Part shown: one piece after another, positions 41,749 to 49,273 of the stretch | Layout of the letters: each line of letters opens with the position of its first letter | Numbering within the stretch: the first letter of the stretch is position 1 | DNA from: Nocardia suismassiliense | GTDB lineage: Bacteria; Actinomycetota; Actinomycetes; Mycobacteriales; Mycobacteriaceae | Direction: 5' to 3' | DNA: 64,000 nt | Assembly: GCF_900269665.1 (NCBI RefSeq) | Contig: NZ_LT985361.1 | Coordinates: 1,626,429-1,690,428 of the forward strand | Position numbers and translations under genes: made by a program | The notes under the pieces: generated by a model | The model's database searches: none | What the model saw: the letters and a program-made list of their open reading frames with translations, nothing else | What the model was told of the DNA's origin: nothing

Positions 41749-42998
41749 CCAAGCCGTTGATCAAACTGGGCACCGAGTTCGTCTACAACCCACACCCGGT
41801 GTACGACGAGCTGCGCGAACAAGGGCCGATCCACCACGTGCTGCTGCCGAACGGGCTGACCTCCTGGCTGGTGGTCGACTATCAGCTCGCCCGCGCGGTA
41901 CTCGCCGACGACCGGATCAAGAAGGGTGCGGCCGCCCTCGCACCGATCACGACGCGGCTGCGCCCAGGCGATACGTACACGACGATGAGCACCGACCTGT
42001 GGGAACACATGCTCAGCTCCGACCCGCCGGACCACACTCGCCTGCGCAGGCTGGTGACCAAGGGCTTCACCGCGCGCACCGTGGAGCAGTTGCACCCGCG
42101 CATCGATGCGCTCGCCGATCAGCTGCTCGACGAGATGGCGGGCAAGTCCGAAGTCGACTTGATCGACGGCTACGCGCTGCCGATTCCGATGACGGTGATC
42201 TGCGAACTGTTCGGCGTGCCTGCGGCGGATCGGGCGCGGTTCCGGGAGTTGTCCACCACGATGACAGCGTCGTCGGCCGAGAATGCCGAAGACCAACAGG
42301 CCCTGGCGAATTCGCCGTTCTATGCCACAGCGGCCGAGCGCGGGGCCGCGAGTATCGAGCTGGCCACGTACCTGATCGGGCTGGTCGCGGAGCGATCGAA
42401 GGACCTCGGCGAGGATCTGTTGTCCCAGCTGATCATGGCCAACCACGAGGGGGACAAGCTCAGCGACCGGGAACTGATCGCCATGCTGTTCCTGATCCTG
42501 GTGGCGGGCCACGAAACAACGGTCAACCTGATCGGCAACGGCCTCTACGCGATGCTGCGCGACCGCGTGCTGTACGAGGAGCTCACGCACGCGCCGGAGC
42601 GGATTCCCGCCGCCATCGAGGAGTTCCTGCGCCACGAGGGACCCGTTCACCTGGCCACCCTGCGCTACACCGCCGAGCCGGTCACGTTGGCGGGCATCGA
42701 CATTCCGGCCGAGGAGCTGGTGTCGGTGTCGCTGGCCGCGGCCGATCACGACCCGGGCCAGTTCGTGGACCCGCACGCCCTCGAGATCGGCAAGACCGGC
42801 CAGCGCAAAGGCGGCCACCTGGCCTTCGGGCACGGCATCCACTACTGCGTCGGCGCCCCGCTGGCGCGGTTGGAGGCGAAGGTCGCGTTCGAGAAGATCC
42901 TGGCTCGTTATCCGAACATGAAGATGGCCGACGAGGTGCAGTGGCGGCCGAGCACCTTTCTGCGCGGCCTGCAAACGCTGCCGACCGTCATCGACTGA
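41745..42998 (+). CDS. Cytochrome P450 (bacterial class I, CYP107/105-like)
   Basis: 417 aa. I-helix oxygen-binding AGHETT (residues 254-259), K-helix Glu293-x-x-Arg296, and heme loop FGHGIHYCVGAPLARLE with Cys368 as the thiolate ligand. CSDPPDHTRLRRLV-like segment at SSDPPDHTRLRR is the C-helix. It needs ferredoxin and reductase, not encoded here. Bacterial P450s of this type hydroxylate macrolides, fatty acids or terpenoids. It is the last gene of the three-gene operon, starting inside the acyltransferase stop codon, so it probably oxidises the acyl chain or the product made by its partners. Confidence 0.94.
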   Translation: MTKPLIKLGTEFVYNPHPVYDELREQGPIHHVLLPNGLTSWLVVDYQLARAVLADDRIKKGAAALAPITTRLRPGDTYTTMSTDLWEHMLSSDPPDHTRLRRLVTKGFTARTVEQLHPRIDALADQLLDEMAGKSEVDLIDGYALPIPMTVICELFGVPAADRARFRELSTTMTASSAENAEDQQALANSPFYATAAERGAASIELATYLIGLVAERSKDLGEDLLSQLIMANHEGDKLSDRELIAMLFLILVAGHETTVNLIGNGLYAMLRDRVLYEELTHAPERIPAAIEEFLRHEGPVHLATLRYTAEPVTLAGIDIPAEELVSVSLAAADHDPGQFVDPHALEIGKTGQRKGGHLAFGHGIHYCVGAPLARLEAKVAFEKILARYPNMKMADEVQWRPSTFLRGLQTLPTVID

Positions 42999-43010
42999 GC
43001 AAAACGACGA

Positions 43011-43036
43011 AGGCCCGGCTCCACGGAGCCGGGCCT
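43011..43036. terminator. Bidirectional hairpin between P450 and aldehyde dehydrogenase genes
   Basis: AGGCCCGGCT / AGCCGGGCCT arms plus CC/GG closing pairs around a short loop; 12 bp after the P450 stop and 15 bp after the aldehyde dehydrogenase stop on the other strand. Confidence 0.75.
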
Positions 43037-43051
43037 CGTGTCGGCTAGGGA

Positions 43052-44581
43052 TCAGCCGAACTTGATGCCTTGCGCCAGTGGCAGTTCGGCGGAGTAGTTG
43101 ATGGTGTTGGTGGCCCGGCGCATGTACGCCTTCCACGAATCCGAACCGGATTCGCGGCCACCGCCGGTCTGCTTCTCACCGCCGAACGCGCCGCCGATCT
43201 CGGCACCGGAGGTACCGATATTGACGTTGGCGATGCCGCAGTCGGAGCCGTCGGCGGCCAGGAAACGCTCGGCCTCGCGCTGATCGCTGGTGAAGACGGC
43301 CGACGAGAGTCCCTGCGGCACCTCGTTGTGCATGGCGATCGCACTGTCGAAGTCGTGATAGGTCAGCACGTAGAGGATCGGCGCGAAGGTCTCCTCACGC
43401 ACGACCGCGGTCTGGGCGGGCATCCGCACGATCGCCGGACGCACGTAGTAGGCGTCGTCGCCGAAGCCGTCGACTCGTTCACCGCCGCAGATCAATTCGC
43501 CGCCGTCGGCGAGCGCCTTGTCCAGTGCGGCCCGCATGCCCGCGTAGGCCCGGCCATCGATCAGCGGTCCGACCAGCACCCCGTCTTCCAGCGGATTGCC
43601 GACGCGCAGTTGCTGATACGCGCTCTCGATCCGCTCGACCAGCGGTCCGACCACGTCGGCGTGCGCGATCAACCGGCGCAGGGTGGTACACCGCTGGCCC
43701 GCCGTGCCCGCCGCGGCGAACACGATGCCGCGCGCCGCGAGCTCCAAATCCGCTGAGGGCGTGACGATCGCGCCGTTGTTGCCGCCCAGCTCCAGCAGGC
43801 AGCGGCCGAACCGCTCGGCCACCCGCGGTGCCACGATCCGGCCCATCCGGACCGAGCCGGTCGCGCTGACCAGCGCCACCCGCTCGTCGTCCACCAGGCG
43901 GGCGCCCACGTCCGCCGCGCCCTGAATCAGTTGGTGCACTTCGGGATCCGCGCCGACGTCCGTCGCGGCGCGCCGCAGCAGGGTGTGGCAGGCGAGCGCG
44001 GTCAGCGGCGTCGTCTCCGACGGCTTCCACACCACGGTGTCACCGCAGACCAGCGCGATCGCGGTGTTCCACGCCCATACGGCCACCGGGAAGTTGAACG
44101 CCGAGATGACCCCGACGACCCCCAGCGGATGCCACGTCTCCATCAACCGGTGGCCGGGCCGCTCCGAAGGCATCGTCTGCCCGTAGAGCTGGCGCGAGAG
44201 GCCGATCGCGAATTCGCAGACGTCGATCATCTCCTGCACCTCGCCCGCGGCCTCGGCGCCGATCTTGCCCGCCTCCAGTGTGACCAGCTCGGCGAGTTCG
44301 CTCTTGTGCGTGGTCAGCAGCTCGGCCAGCCTGCGCACCACCGCCGCGCGGACCGGCGCGGGCACGGTGCGCCACGCGCCGAATGCCGTGGCCGCCCGTG
44401 CGATCGCGGCATCGACCTCATCCATCGAGCTCGATTGCAGGGTCATCAGCTGTGCGCCGGTGATCGGGCTGCGGGCGGGCAGATCGCCGGATTCCGGGGG
44501 CGTTACGCCGAGTCCGCGCAGCACCGCTGCCGCGCGCTCCGCGAGTTCCCGAGTGGTCTGATCGCCGAGTACATCTGTCAT
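43052..44581 (-). CDS. pcd: L-piperidine-6-carboxylate (2-aminoadipate-semialdehyde) dehydrogenase
   Basis: 509 aa ALDH7-type enzyme. Catalytic Cys in GTAGQRCTTLRRL and Glu in LLELGGNNGAIV; NAD-site motif VVGVISAFNFPVAVWAWN and WKPSETTPLTA. It oxidises 2-aminoadipate-6-semialdehyde (or its cyclic form piperideine-6-carboxylate) to 2-aminoadipate, the step after lysine 6-aminotransferase. It is divergent from lrpA and next to lat, as Rv3293 is to Rv3291c/Rv3290c. GGCGGAGC precedes ATG 44581; a longer frame to 44611 lacks similarity. In beta-lactam producers the same enzyme supplies precursor, but no such genes are here. Confidence 0.93.
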   Translation of the reverse strand: MTDVLGDQTTRELAERAAAVLRGLGVTPPESGDLPARSPITGAQLMTLQSSSMDEVDAAIARAATAFGAWRTVPAPVRAAVVRRLAELLTTHKSELAELVTLEAGKIGAEAAGEVQEMIDVCEFAIGLSRQLYGQTMPSERPGHRLMETWHPLGVVGVISAFNFPVAVWAWNTAIALVCGDTVVWKPSETTPLTALACHTLLRRAATDVGADPEVHQLIQGAADVGARLVDDERVALVSATGSVRMGRIVAPRVAERFGRCLLELGGNNGAIVTPSADLELAARGIVFAAAGTAGQRCTTLRRLIAHADVVGPLVERIESAYQQLRVGNPLEDGVLVGPLIDGRAYAGMRAALDKALADGGELICGGERVDGFGDDAYYVRPAIVRMPAQTAVVREETFAPILYVLTYHDFDSAIAMHNEVPQGLSSAVFTSDQREAERFLAADGSDCGIANVNIGTSGAEIGGAFGGEKQTGGGRESGSDSWKAYMRRATNTINYSAELPLAQGIKFG

Positions 44582-44681
44582 CTGTTGCTCCGCCGTACCT
44601 TTCGGCCGCATTGCGGCATATCTGTCCCATGTCTTGGGAGGATCGGGGTGAGGTTCCTGCCACGAGCGGGGTCGCCTGGGT

Positions 44682-44687
44682 TAGTCT
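44682..44687 (+). promoter_or_regulatory. -10 box TAGTCT of lrpA
   Basis: 6-nt spacer to ATG 44694; no Shine-Dalgarno. Confidence 0.45.
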
Positions 44688-44693
44688 CCGCTG

Positions 44694-45146
44694 ATGGCGG
44701 ATACACCTGCACGACCTGCACTCGACGACATCGATCGCCTGCTGATTCGGGAACTGATGGCCGATGGACGCGCCACGCTGTCGAATCTGGCCGAGAAGGC
44801 GAGCCTGTCGGTGTCCGCCGTGCAATCGCGGGTGCGCAGGCTGGAAGCGCGCGGGGTGATCCGCGGCTACACGGCGCACGTCGACCCGGAGGCACTCGGC
44901 CAGCTGTTGTCGGCATTCGTCGCGATCACTCCTCTCGACCCGTCGCAGCCCGATGACGCCCCGGCCGTATTGCAGCACATCCCCGGGATCGAGGCGTGCC
45001 ATTCGGTGGCCGGTGACGAGAGCTATGTCCTGCTGGTGCGGGTGGCCTCACCACGGCACCTCGAGCAGCTGCTGCAGGAGATCAGAGCGACCGCCAACGT
45101 CAGGACCCGAAGCACCATCATCTTGCAGACATTCTATGACAGGTAG
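44694..45146 (+). CDS. lrpA: Lrp/AsnC-family transcriptional regulator
   Basis: 150 aa. N-terminal winged helix (DRLLIRELMADGRATLSNLAEKASLSVSAVQSRVRRLEARGVI, described in parts, residues ~12-55) and C-terminal RAM ligand domain (GIEACHSVAGDESYVLLVRVAS). It sits between pcd (divergent) and lat (downstream, same strand, 63 bp apart), so it probably senses lysine or an amino acid and controls both, as reported for mycobacterial LrpA near lat. The short 112-bp pcd-lrpA gap is the likely binding region. Confidence 0.92.
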   Translation: MADTPARPALDDIDRLLIRELMADGRATLSNLAEKASLSVSAVQSRVRRLEARGVIRGYTAHVDPEALGQLLSAFVAITPLDPSQPDDAPAVLQHIPGIEACHSVAGDESYVLLVRVASPRHLEQLLQEIRATANVRTRSTIILQTFYDR

Positions 45147-45196
45147 CTGTTACGTGTAATTAATCCGCTTTCCTGTACAGAAACCGTAAATTTTCG

Positions 45197-45202
45197 TATC
45201 CT
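45197..45202 (+). promoter_or_regulatory. -10 box TATCCT of lat
   Basis: 7-nt spacer to GTG 45210. Confidence 0.45.
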
Positions 45203-45209
45203 CGGTGGC

Positions 45210-46544
45210 GTGACCATCGAACTGGAACGCACCCGCCCGGCGGTCACCCCCGCCGCCCGGGTGCACGAGATCTTGTCGGCCAGCATCCTCGCCGATGGCT
45301 TCGACTTGGTGCTGGACCTACAACAGTCCCGCGGCTGCAAGCTCGTCGATGAACGTGACGGCAGCTCCTATCTGGACATGTTCGGCTTCTTCGCGTCCAA
45401 CGCACTGGGGATGAACCACCCCGCGCTGGCCGAGGACGCGGAGTTCCGCGAACAGCTGGTGACCGCCGCGCTCAACAAGCCGAGCAACTCCGACATCTAC
45501 ACCGTCGAGATGGCCCGCTTCGTGGAGACGTTCGTGCGGGTGCTCGGCGATCGGCGGCTGCCGCACCTGTTCTTCATCGACGGTGGCGGGCTCGCCGTGG
45601 AGAACGCGCTGAAGATCGCGTTCGACTGGAAGAGCAGGCACAACGAAAGCAACGGCCGCGCACCGGAACTCGGCACCAAGGTGCTGCACCTGACCGGCGC
45701 CTTCCACGGCCGCACCGGCTACACCATGTCGCTCACCAACACCGACCCGGTGAAGACCGCCAGGTTCCCCAAGTTCGATTGGCCGCGCATCGACTCGCCG
45801 TACCTGAGCGAGGATCACGACATCGACGCGGCCGAAGCCCGCGCGCTGGACCAGGCCCGCCGCGCGTTCGCCGAAAACCCGCACGACATCGCGTGTTTCA
45901 TCGCCGAGCCGATCCAGGGCGAGGGTGGCGACCGGCACCTGCGTCCGGAGTTCCTGCAGGCGATGCAGCAGCTGTGTCACGAGAACGACGCGCTGTTCGT
46001 GCTGGACGAGGTGCAGACCGGCGTCGGCATGACCGGAACCACCTGGGCCTACCAGCAACTCGGCGTGCAGCCCGACATCATCGCGTTCGGCAAGAAGACC
46101 CAGGTGTGCGGTGTGATGGCGGGTGGGCGCGTCGACGAGGTGCCCGACAACGTGTTCGTGGTCAACTCCCGGATCAACTCGACCTGGGGCGGCAACCTCA
46201 CCGACATGGTGCGGGTCCGGCGCATCCTCGAGGTGCTGGAGCAGGACTCGCTCATCGAACGGTCGCGGGCCCTCGGCGCGCATCTGCTCGATCGGCTGCA
46301 GATCCTCGCCGCACAGCATCCGAGCATCAGCGAACCGCGGGGACGTGGGCTGATGTGCGCGGTGACGGTGGCGTCGGCGCAGTTGCGCGACGAGGTGGTC
46401 ACCGCGTTGCGCGAACGCGAGCATGTGCTGATCCTCGGCACGGGTGAGCGGGGAATCCGCTTCCGGCCGCCGCTGACCGTCAGCGCTGCCGAATTGGATG
46501 CCGCGGTCGACGCGCTCGATCGGGTGATCGCCGGCTTCGAGTAG
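45210..46544 (+). CDS. lat: L-lysine 6-aminotransferase
   Basis: 444 aa class III aminotransferase. PLP lysine in AFGKKTQVCGVMAGG; IAEPIQGEGGDRHLRPEF and DEVQTGVGMTG are the conserved PLP-site segments of Lat. It transfers the epsilon-amino group of lysine to 2-oxoglutarate, giving 2-aminoadipate-6-semialdehyde for Pcd. The orthologous Rv3290c is strongly induced in starved M. tuberculosis. GTG 45210 is the start giving the family N-terminus (TIELERTRPAVTPAARVHEIL, starting VTIEL). Downstream is a terminator, so lat is the last gene of the lysine pathway block. Confidence 0.95.
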   Translation: MTIELERTRPAVTPAARVHEILSASILADGFDLVLDLQQSRGCKLVDERDGSSYLDMFGFFASNALGMNHPALAEDAEFREQLVTAALNKPSNSDIYTVEMARFVETFVRVLGDRRLPHLFFIDGGGLAVENALKIAFDWKSRHNESNGRAPELGTKVLHLTGAFHGRTGYTMSLTNTDPVKTARFPKFDWPRIDSPYLSEDHDIDAAEARALDQARRAFAENPHDIACFIAEPIQGEGGDRHLRPEFLQAMQQLCHENDALFVLDEVQTGVGMTGTTWAYQQLGVQPDIIAFGKKTQVCGVMAGGRVDEVPDNVFVVNSRINSTWGGNLTDMVRVRRILEVLEQDSLIERSRALGAHLLDRLQILAAQHPSISEPRGRGLMCAVTVASAQLRDEVVTALREREHVLILGTGERGIRFRPPLTVSAAELDAAVDALDRVIAGFE

Positions 46545-46566
46545 GGCGACGCCGCTTATTGCGACT

Positions 46567-46605
46567 ATGCGCGGGCAGCCGGGATCTTTCCGGCTACCCG
46601 CGCAT
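46567..46605. terminator. Hairpin after lat
   Basis: ATGCGCGGG-CA-GCCGG / CCGGC-TA-CCCGCGCAT with a 7-nt loop; the stem has a 2-nt internal mismatch. It also faces the convergent GNAT-like gene. Confidence 0.7.
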
Positions 46606-46627
46606 TGCTGTTGGTATCGGTAGTTGA

Positions 46628-46972
46628 TCAGTCGGTGGTGGGGCGCAGGCCCAGGGCGCCCTCGACGAATCGGCGGACGCTGGTCAGGCCGGCTTCGAGG
46701 GCCGGTTCGTATCCTGCTCGCGCCCAGCCGGTGAGTTCGGCGGTGCCGTCGCCGAGGGGTCTGGCGCCGACCTCGGCGACCATCTCCGCGGTGGTCGGTT
46801 CGCAAACCGCCCAGGAGAAGTGGGATTCCTCGGCCCACCCGGCGGTGCGCAGCGCGACGTAGCCGGGGTCGGTGATGCCGCCCTCGGCCAAGGCGGGCCG
46901 ATCGTCGATCCGGTCGTCGGCGCGCAGTGCGCGCAGATACCAAGTCCCCGCGTTGATTTCGATGGGTTCCAT
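46628..46972 (-). CDS. Truncated GNAT-like acetyltransferase-related protein
   Basis: 114 aa. Fragments match the start and middle of GNAT (Acetyltransf_3-type) proteins, such as GTWYLRALRADDRIDDRP and FSWAVCEPTTAEM. The acetyl-CoA pyrophosphate motif (R/QxxGxG/A) is absent; WARAGYEPALEAGLTSV occupies its place. It is therefore shortened and probably catalytically inactive. The ATG at 46972 overlaps the stop codon of the upstream DUF1707 gene (ATGA), so it is co-expressed with it. It may serve as a structural or regulatory remnant. Confidence 0.7.
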   Translation of the reverse strand: MEPIEINAGTWYLRALRADDRIDDRPALAEGGITDPGYVALRTAGWAEESHFSWAVCEPTTAEMVAEVGARPLGDGTAELTGWARAGYEPALEAGLTSVRRFVEGALGLRPTTD

Positions 46973-47391
46973 CAGGAGTCCCTGCGGCGGTCGCGACCTC
47001 GGCCGTGCTCACCGTGCCAGCCGTGACCGCTGTGCCCGCTGCCGAACAGCAGAGCGCCCATCAGTGGAATCGCCAGGAACCACAGCCAACTGCCGGTGGT
47101 GAAGAACAGGATGACCGCCAGGATCGGGACGACCGCCATCGCCCGTTCCGGCCAGCCGGCCAGGAAACCGGACTTCGACTCGGCAGGCACCGCAGCGGCT
47201 TTGACGAGCGGATCCGGCAGATCCGCGAAAACCGGTGTGATGTCGCCACGGGTGACGGCGGCCGCGATCACCGCGCTGCGCTCGTCGAATTCCGCGACGC
47301 TGAGCCGCCCGGCTGCGAAATGATCGGACAAACGCCGCATAGCGTCTTCACGCTCTGCGGTGCCGATACGGATTTCGGGTAGCTCCTCCAT
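46972..47391 (-). CDS. DUF1707 (SHOCT-like) membrane protein
   Basis: 139 aa. The N-terminal DUF1707 motif reads EIRIGTAEREDAMRRLSDHFAAGRLSVAEFDER (described in parts, residues ~5-37), followed by a hydrophobic hairpin (AMAVVPILAVILFF and WLWFLAIPLMGALLFG) and a His/Gly/Arg-rich tail. DUF1707 proteins are widespread in actinobacteria, often next to kinases or cell-wall genes; function is not settled. Divergent from the first Ser/Thr kinase, 30 bp apart. Its TAGCCT box at 47399-47404 and the lack of a Shine-Dalgarno suggest a leaderless mRNA. Confidence 0.88.
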   Translation of the reverse strand: MEELPEIRIGTAEREDAMRRLSDHFAAGRLSVAEFDERSAVIAAAVTRGDITPVFADLPDPLVKAAAVPAESKSGFLAGWPERAMAVVPILAVILFFTTGSWLWFLAIPLMGALLFGSGHSGHGWHGEHGRGRDRRRDS

Positions 47392-47398
47392 GAGGAGA

Positions 47399-47404
47399 AG
47401 GCTA
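47399..47404 (-). promoter_or_regulatory. -10 box TAGCCT of the DUF1707 gene
   Basis: Minus strand, 7-nt spacer to ATG 47391. It overlaps the upstream region of the kinase gene, so the two promoters may interfere. Confidence 0.45.
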
Positions 47405-47421
47405 GCGGGAGGTTCAGCACC

Positions 47422-49056
47422 ATGGGTGAGACGTGGTTCGGCCACTATCGCCTCGATCGATTGCTCGGCAGCGGTGGCACCGGACAGGTGTGGCTCGCGC
47501 ACGACAGCAGTGCCGATCGTGTGGTCGCATTGAAGGTGTTGTCCGCCTCGGTGGCGGCCGACCCGAAATACCGGCAGCGGTTCACCAGGGAGGCGCGGCT
47601 GGCGGCCCAGGTGCGCGGGCCGCATCTCGCGGCGATCCACTCCTTCGGCGAGCTCGACGGTCAGCTCTATCTCGACATGGAGTACATCGAAGGCACCGAC
47701 CTCGCCACCGTGCTCCGGTGTGAGGGGCCGATGGCGCCCGCGCGGGCGGTGCGGATCGTGGTGCAGGTCGCAGAGGCCCTCGATGCCGCGCACCGGGCCG
47801 GGATGGTGCATCGCGACGTCAAACCGTCCAACATCATGCTCGATGCCGCCGGGGTCGCGCATCTGATCGACTTCGGTACGGCGTATCGGGTCGACCAGCC
47901 CGCGATCACCACGAGCAGCAATGTGGTCGGCACGCTGGCCTACATGGCGCCGGAACGTTTCTCGGGTGCTGGGGACGCTCGCTCCGACCAGTATTCGCTG
48001 GCCTGCGTGCTCTATGAATGCCTCACCGCGCGAAGGCCTTTCGGCAATGCCGATGCCGCACAGTCGCTGATGGCGCATTTGATGACGGACCCGCCGCTCG
48101 CCGCCGACTTCAATCACGCGGTGCCCGCCGGATTGGACGCCGTCATCGCGCGCGGCATGGCGAAGGTGCCGGAGCAACGGTGCGCCAGCGCAGGGGAATT
48201 GGCGTCGGCCGCGTATGCCGCGATCACCGGGCTCGATGTGCCGACGGTGCAGACCTCCGCTGCGGCGTTTTCGACATCTGCTCTGCCGGAGCCGATTCGA
48301 GCAGCTGATGTGCCTGCGACACTGCCACTGAGTCGTGCTTCGGGTCAGCGTGACTCGGCCCGAGCGGGGATGGGTGCGGGAGCTGCGGCACAAGGGGTTC
48401 CGTGGTCGGGGCGGTTCGGTGGTTCAGTCGGGGACGGTGGTGTGCGGGCGGGCATCGTTGCGGGCGAGGGTGTTTCGCGGCAGCGGGCGGCTGCTGAATC
48501 GTTGCGTGGAGACGCGGCAGGGCGTAGCGCCGGTTCGGCCGGGCACGGACCCGGTTCGCAAGAGGACGGTTCGCGGCAGACGATGCGATCGCGCGTCGCG
48601 GCGGGTGCTTTGGTGGTGCTTCTCGTGGCGGTGGGGATGGCGCTGTGGCTGGGGCGGCCCGGTGGGCCCGGAAAAGACTCGGCCGCACCGACGTCCGTGC
48701 CGACCGCAACTGCCGGGCCATCAGCTACGGCGCCCGCGCAGACCCTGCCCCCGGCCGCAGCGAATTCTCCGGCGCCGGTTCCCGCACCGTCCGTCACCGT
48801 TCCGGTTGCCTGGCAACCGTGCGATCCCACCGTCGATGTGCCCGGACTCGCCAAGGACGGCACGCTGCTGCACTGCGTCGGCACCGCCGACCGCGCCGCG
48901 AACTGGATGCCCGCGATGCCCGCGGCCGAGAAGCCGAAGCAGGACACGCCCAAGCCGAAGCAGGACACCGCTAAGCCGGGTCACGGCGACGAGTCCAGCG
49001 GAAACTCGGGTAACGGCAATGGCAATGGGCGGGGCAAGCCTGGCAACGGTCGGTAG
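47422..49056 (+). CDS. Transmembrane Ser/Thr protein kinase (PknB-like), first of a tandem pair
   Basis: 544 aa. Kinase domain residues ~8-270: glycine loop LGSGGTGQVW, Lys38, HRDVKPSN (Asp132), DFG with Asp150, and MAPERFSG. The pocket is complete, so it should be active. One membrane helix spans residues ~392-410 (RVAAGALVVLLVAVGMALWL), followed by a ~130-residue Pro/Thr-rich outer domain with two cysteines (PCDPTV, LHCVGT) and a Gly/Asn-rich end. There are no PASTA repeats, so it senses something other than muropeptides. GGAGG lies 9-13 nt before ATG 47422. It diverges from the DUF1707 gene. Confidence 0.93.
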   Translation: MGETWFGHYRLDRLLGSGGTGQVWLAHDSSADRVVALKVLSASVAADPKYRQRFTREARLAAQVRGPHLAAIHSFGELDGQLYLDMEYIEGTDLATVLRCEGPMAPARAVRIVVQVAEALDAAHRAGMVHRDVKPSNIMLDAAGVAHLIDFGTAYRVDQPAITTSSNVVGTLAYMAPERFSGAGDARSDQYSLACVLYECLTARRPFGNADAAQSLMAHLMTDPPLAADFNHAVPAGLDAVIARGMAKVPEQRCASAGELASAAYAAITGLDVPTVQTSAAAFSTSALPEPIRAADVPATLPLSRASGQRDSARAGMGAGAAAQGVPWSGRFGGSVGDGGVRAGIVAGEGVSRQRAAAESLRGDAAGRSAGSAGHGPGSQEDGSRQTMRSRVAAGALVVLLVAVGMALWLGRPGGPGKDSAAPTSVPTATAGPSATAPAQTLPPAAANSPAPVPAPSVTVPVAWQPCDPTVDVPGLAKDGTLLHCVGTADRAANWMPAMPAAEKPKQDTPKPKQDTAKPGHGDESSGNSGNGNGNGRGKPGNGR

Positions 49057-49273
49057 GAGGGTCATGTCCCGTTGGCGGGTTGCTGAGCTTCGCAATGTCC
49101 GGCGGGTGTTGTTGAGGACACACTGGCCGGGTCGGCGGGGTGGGGTTAGGCTCCGAAGGAGGTTGGGTTCTGCGGTGTTCGCGGTGTGAGCTGGTGGTTT
49201 TCAGCGATACCTCGGGTTGATCGGAGGCCGGCGGGCCGGGCCTGGACAAGTCGACGGTGACTGGAGGTTCGCA

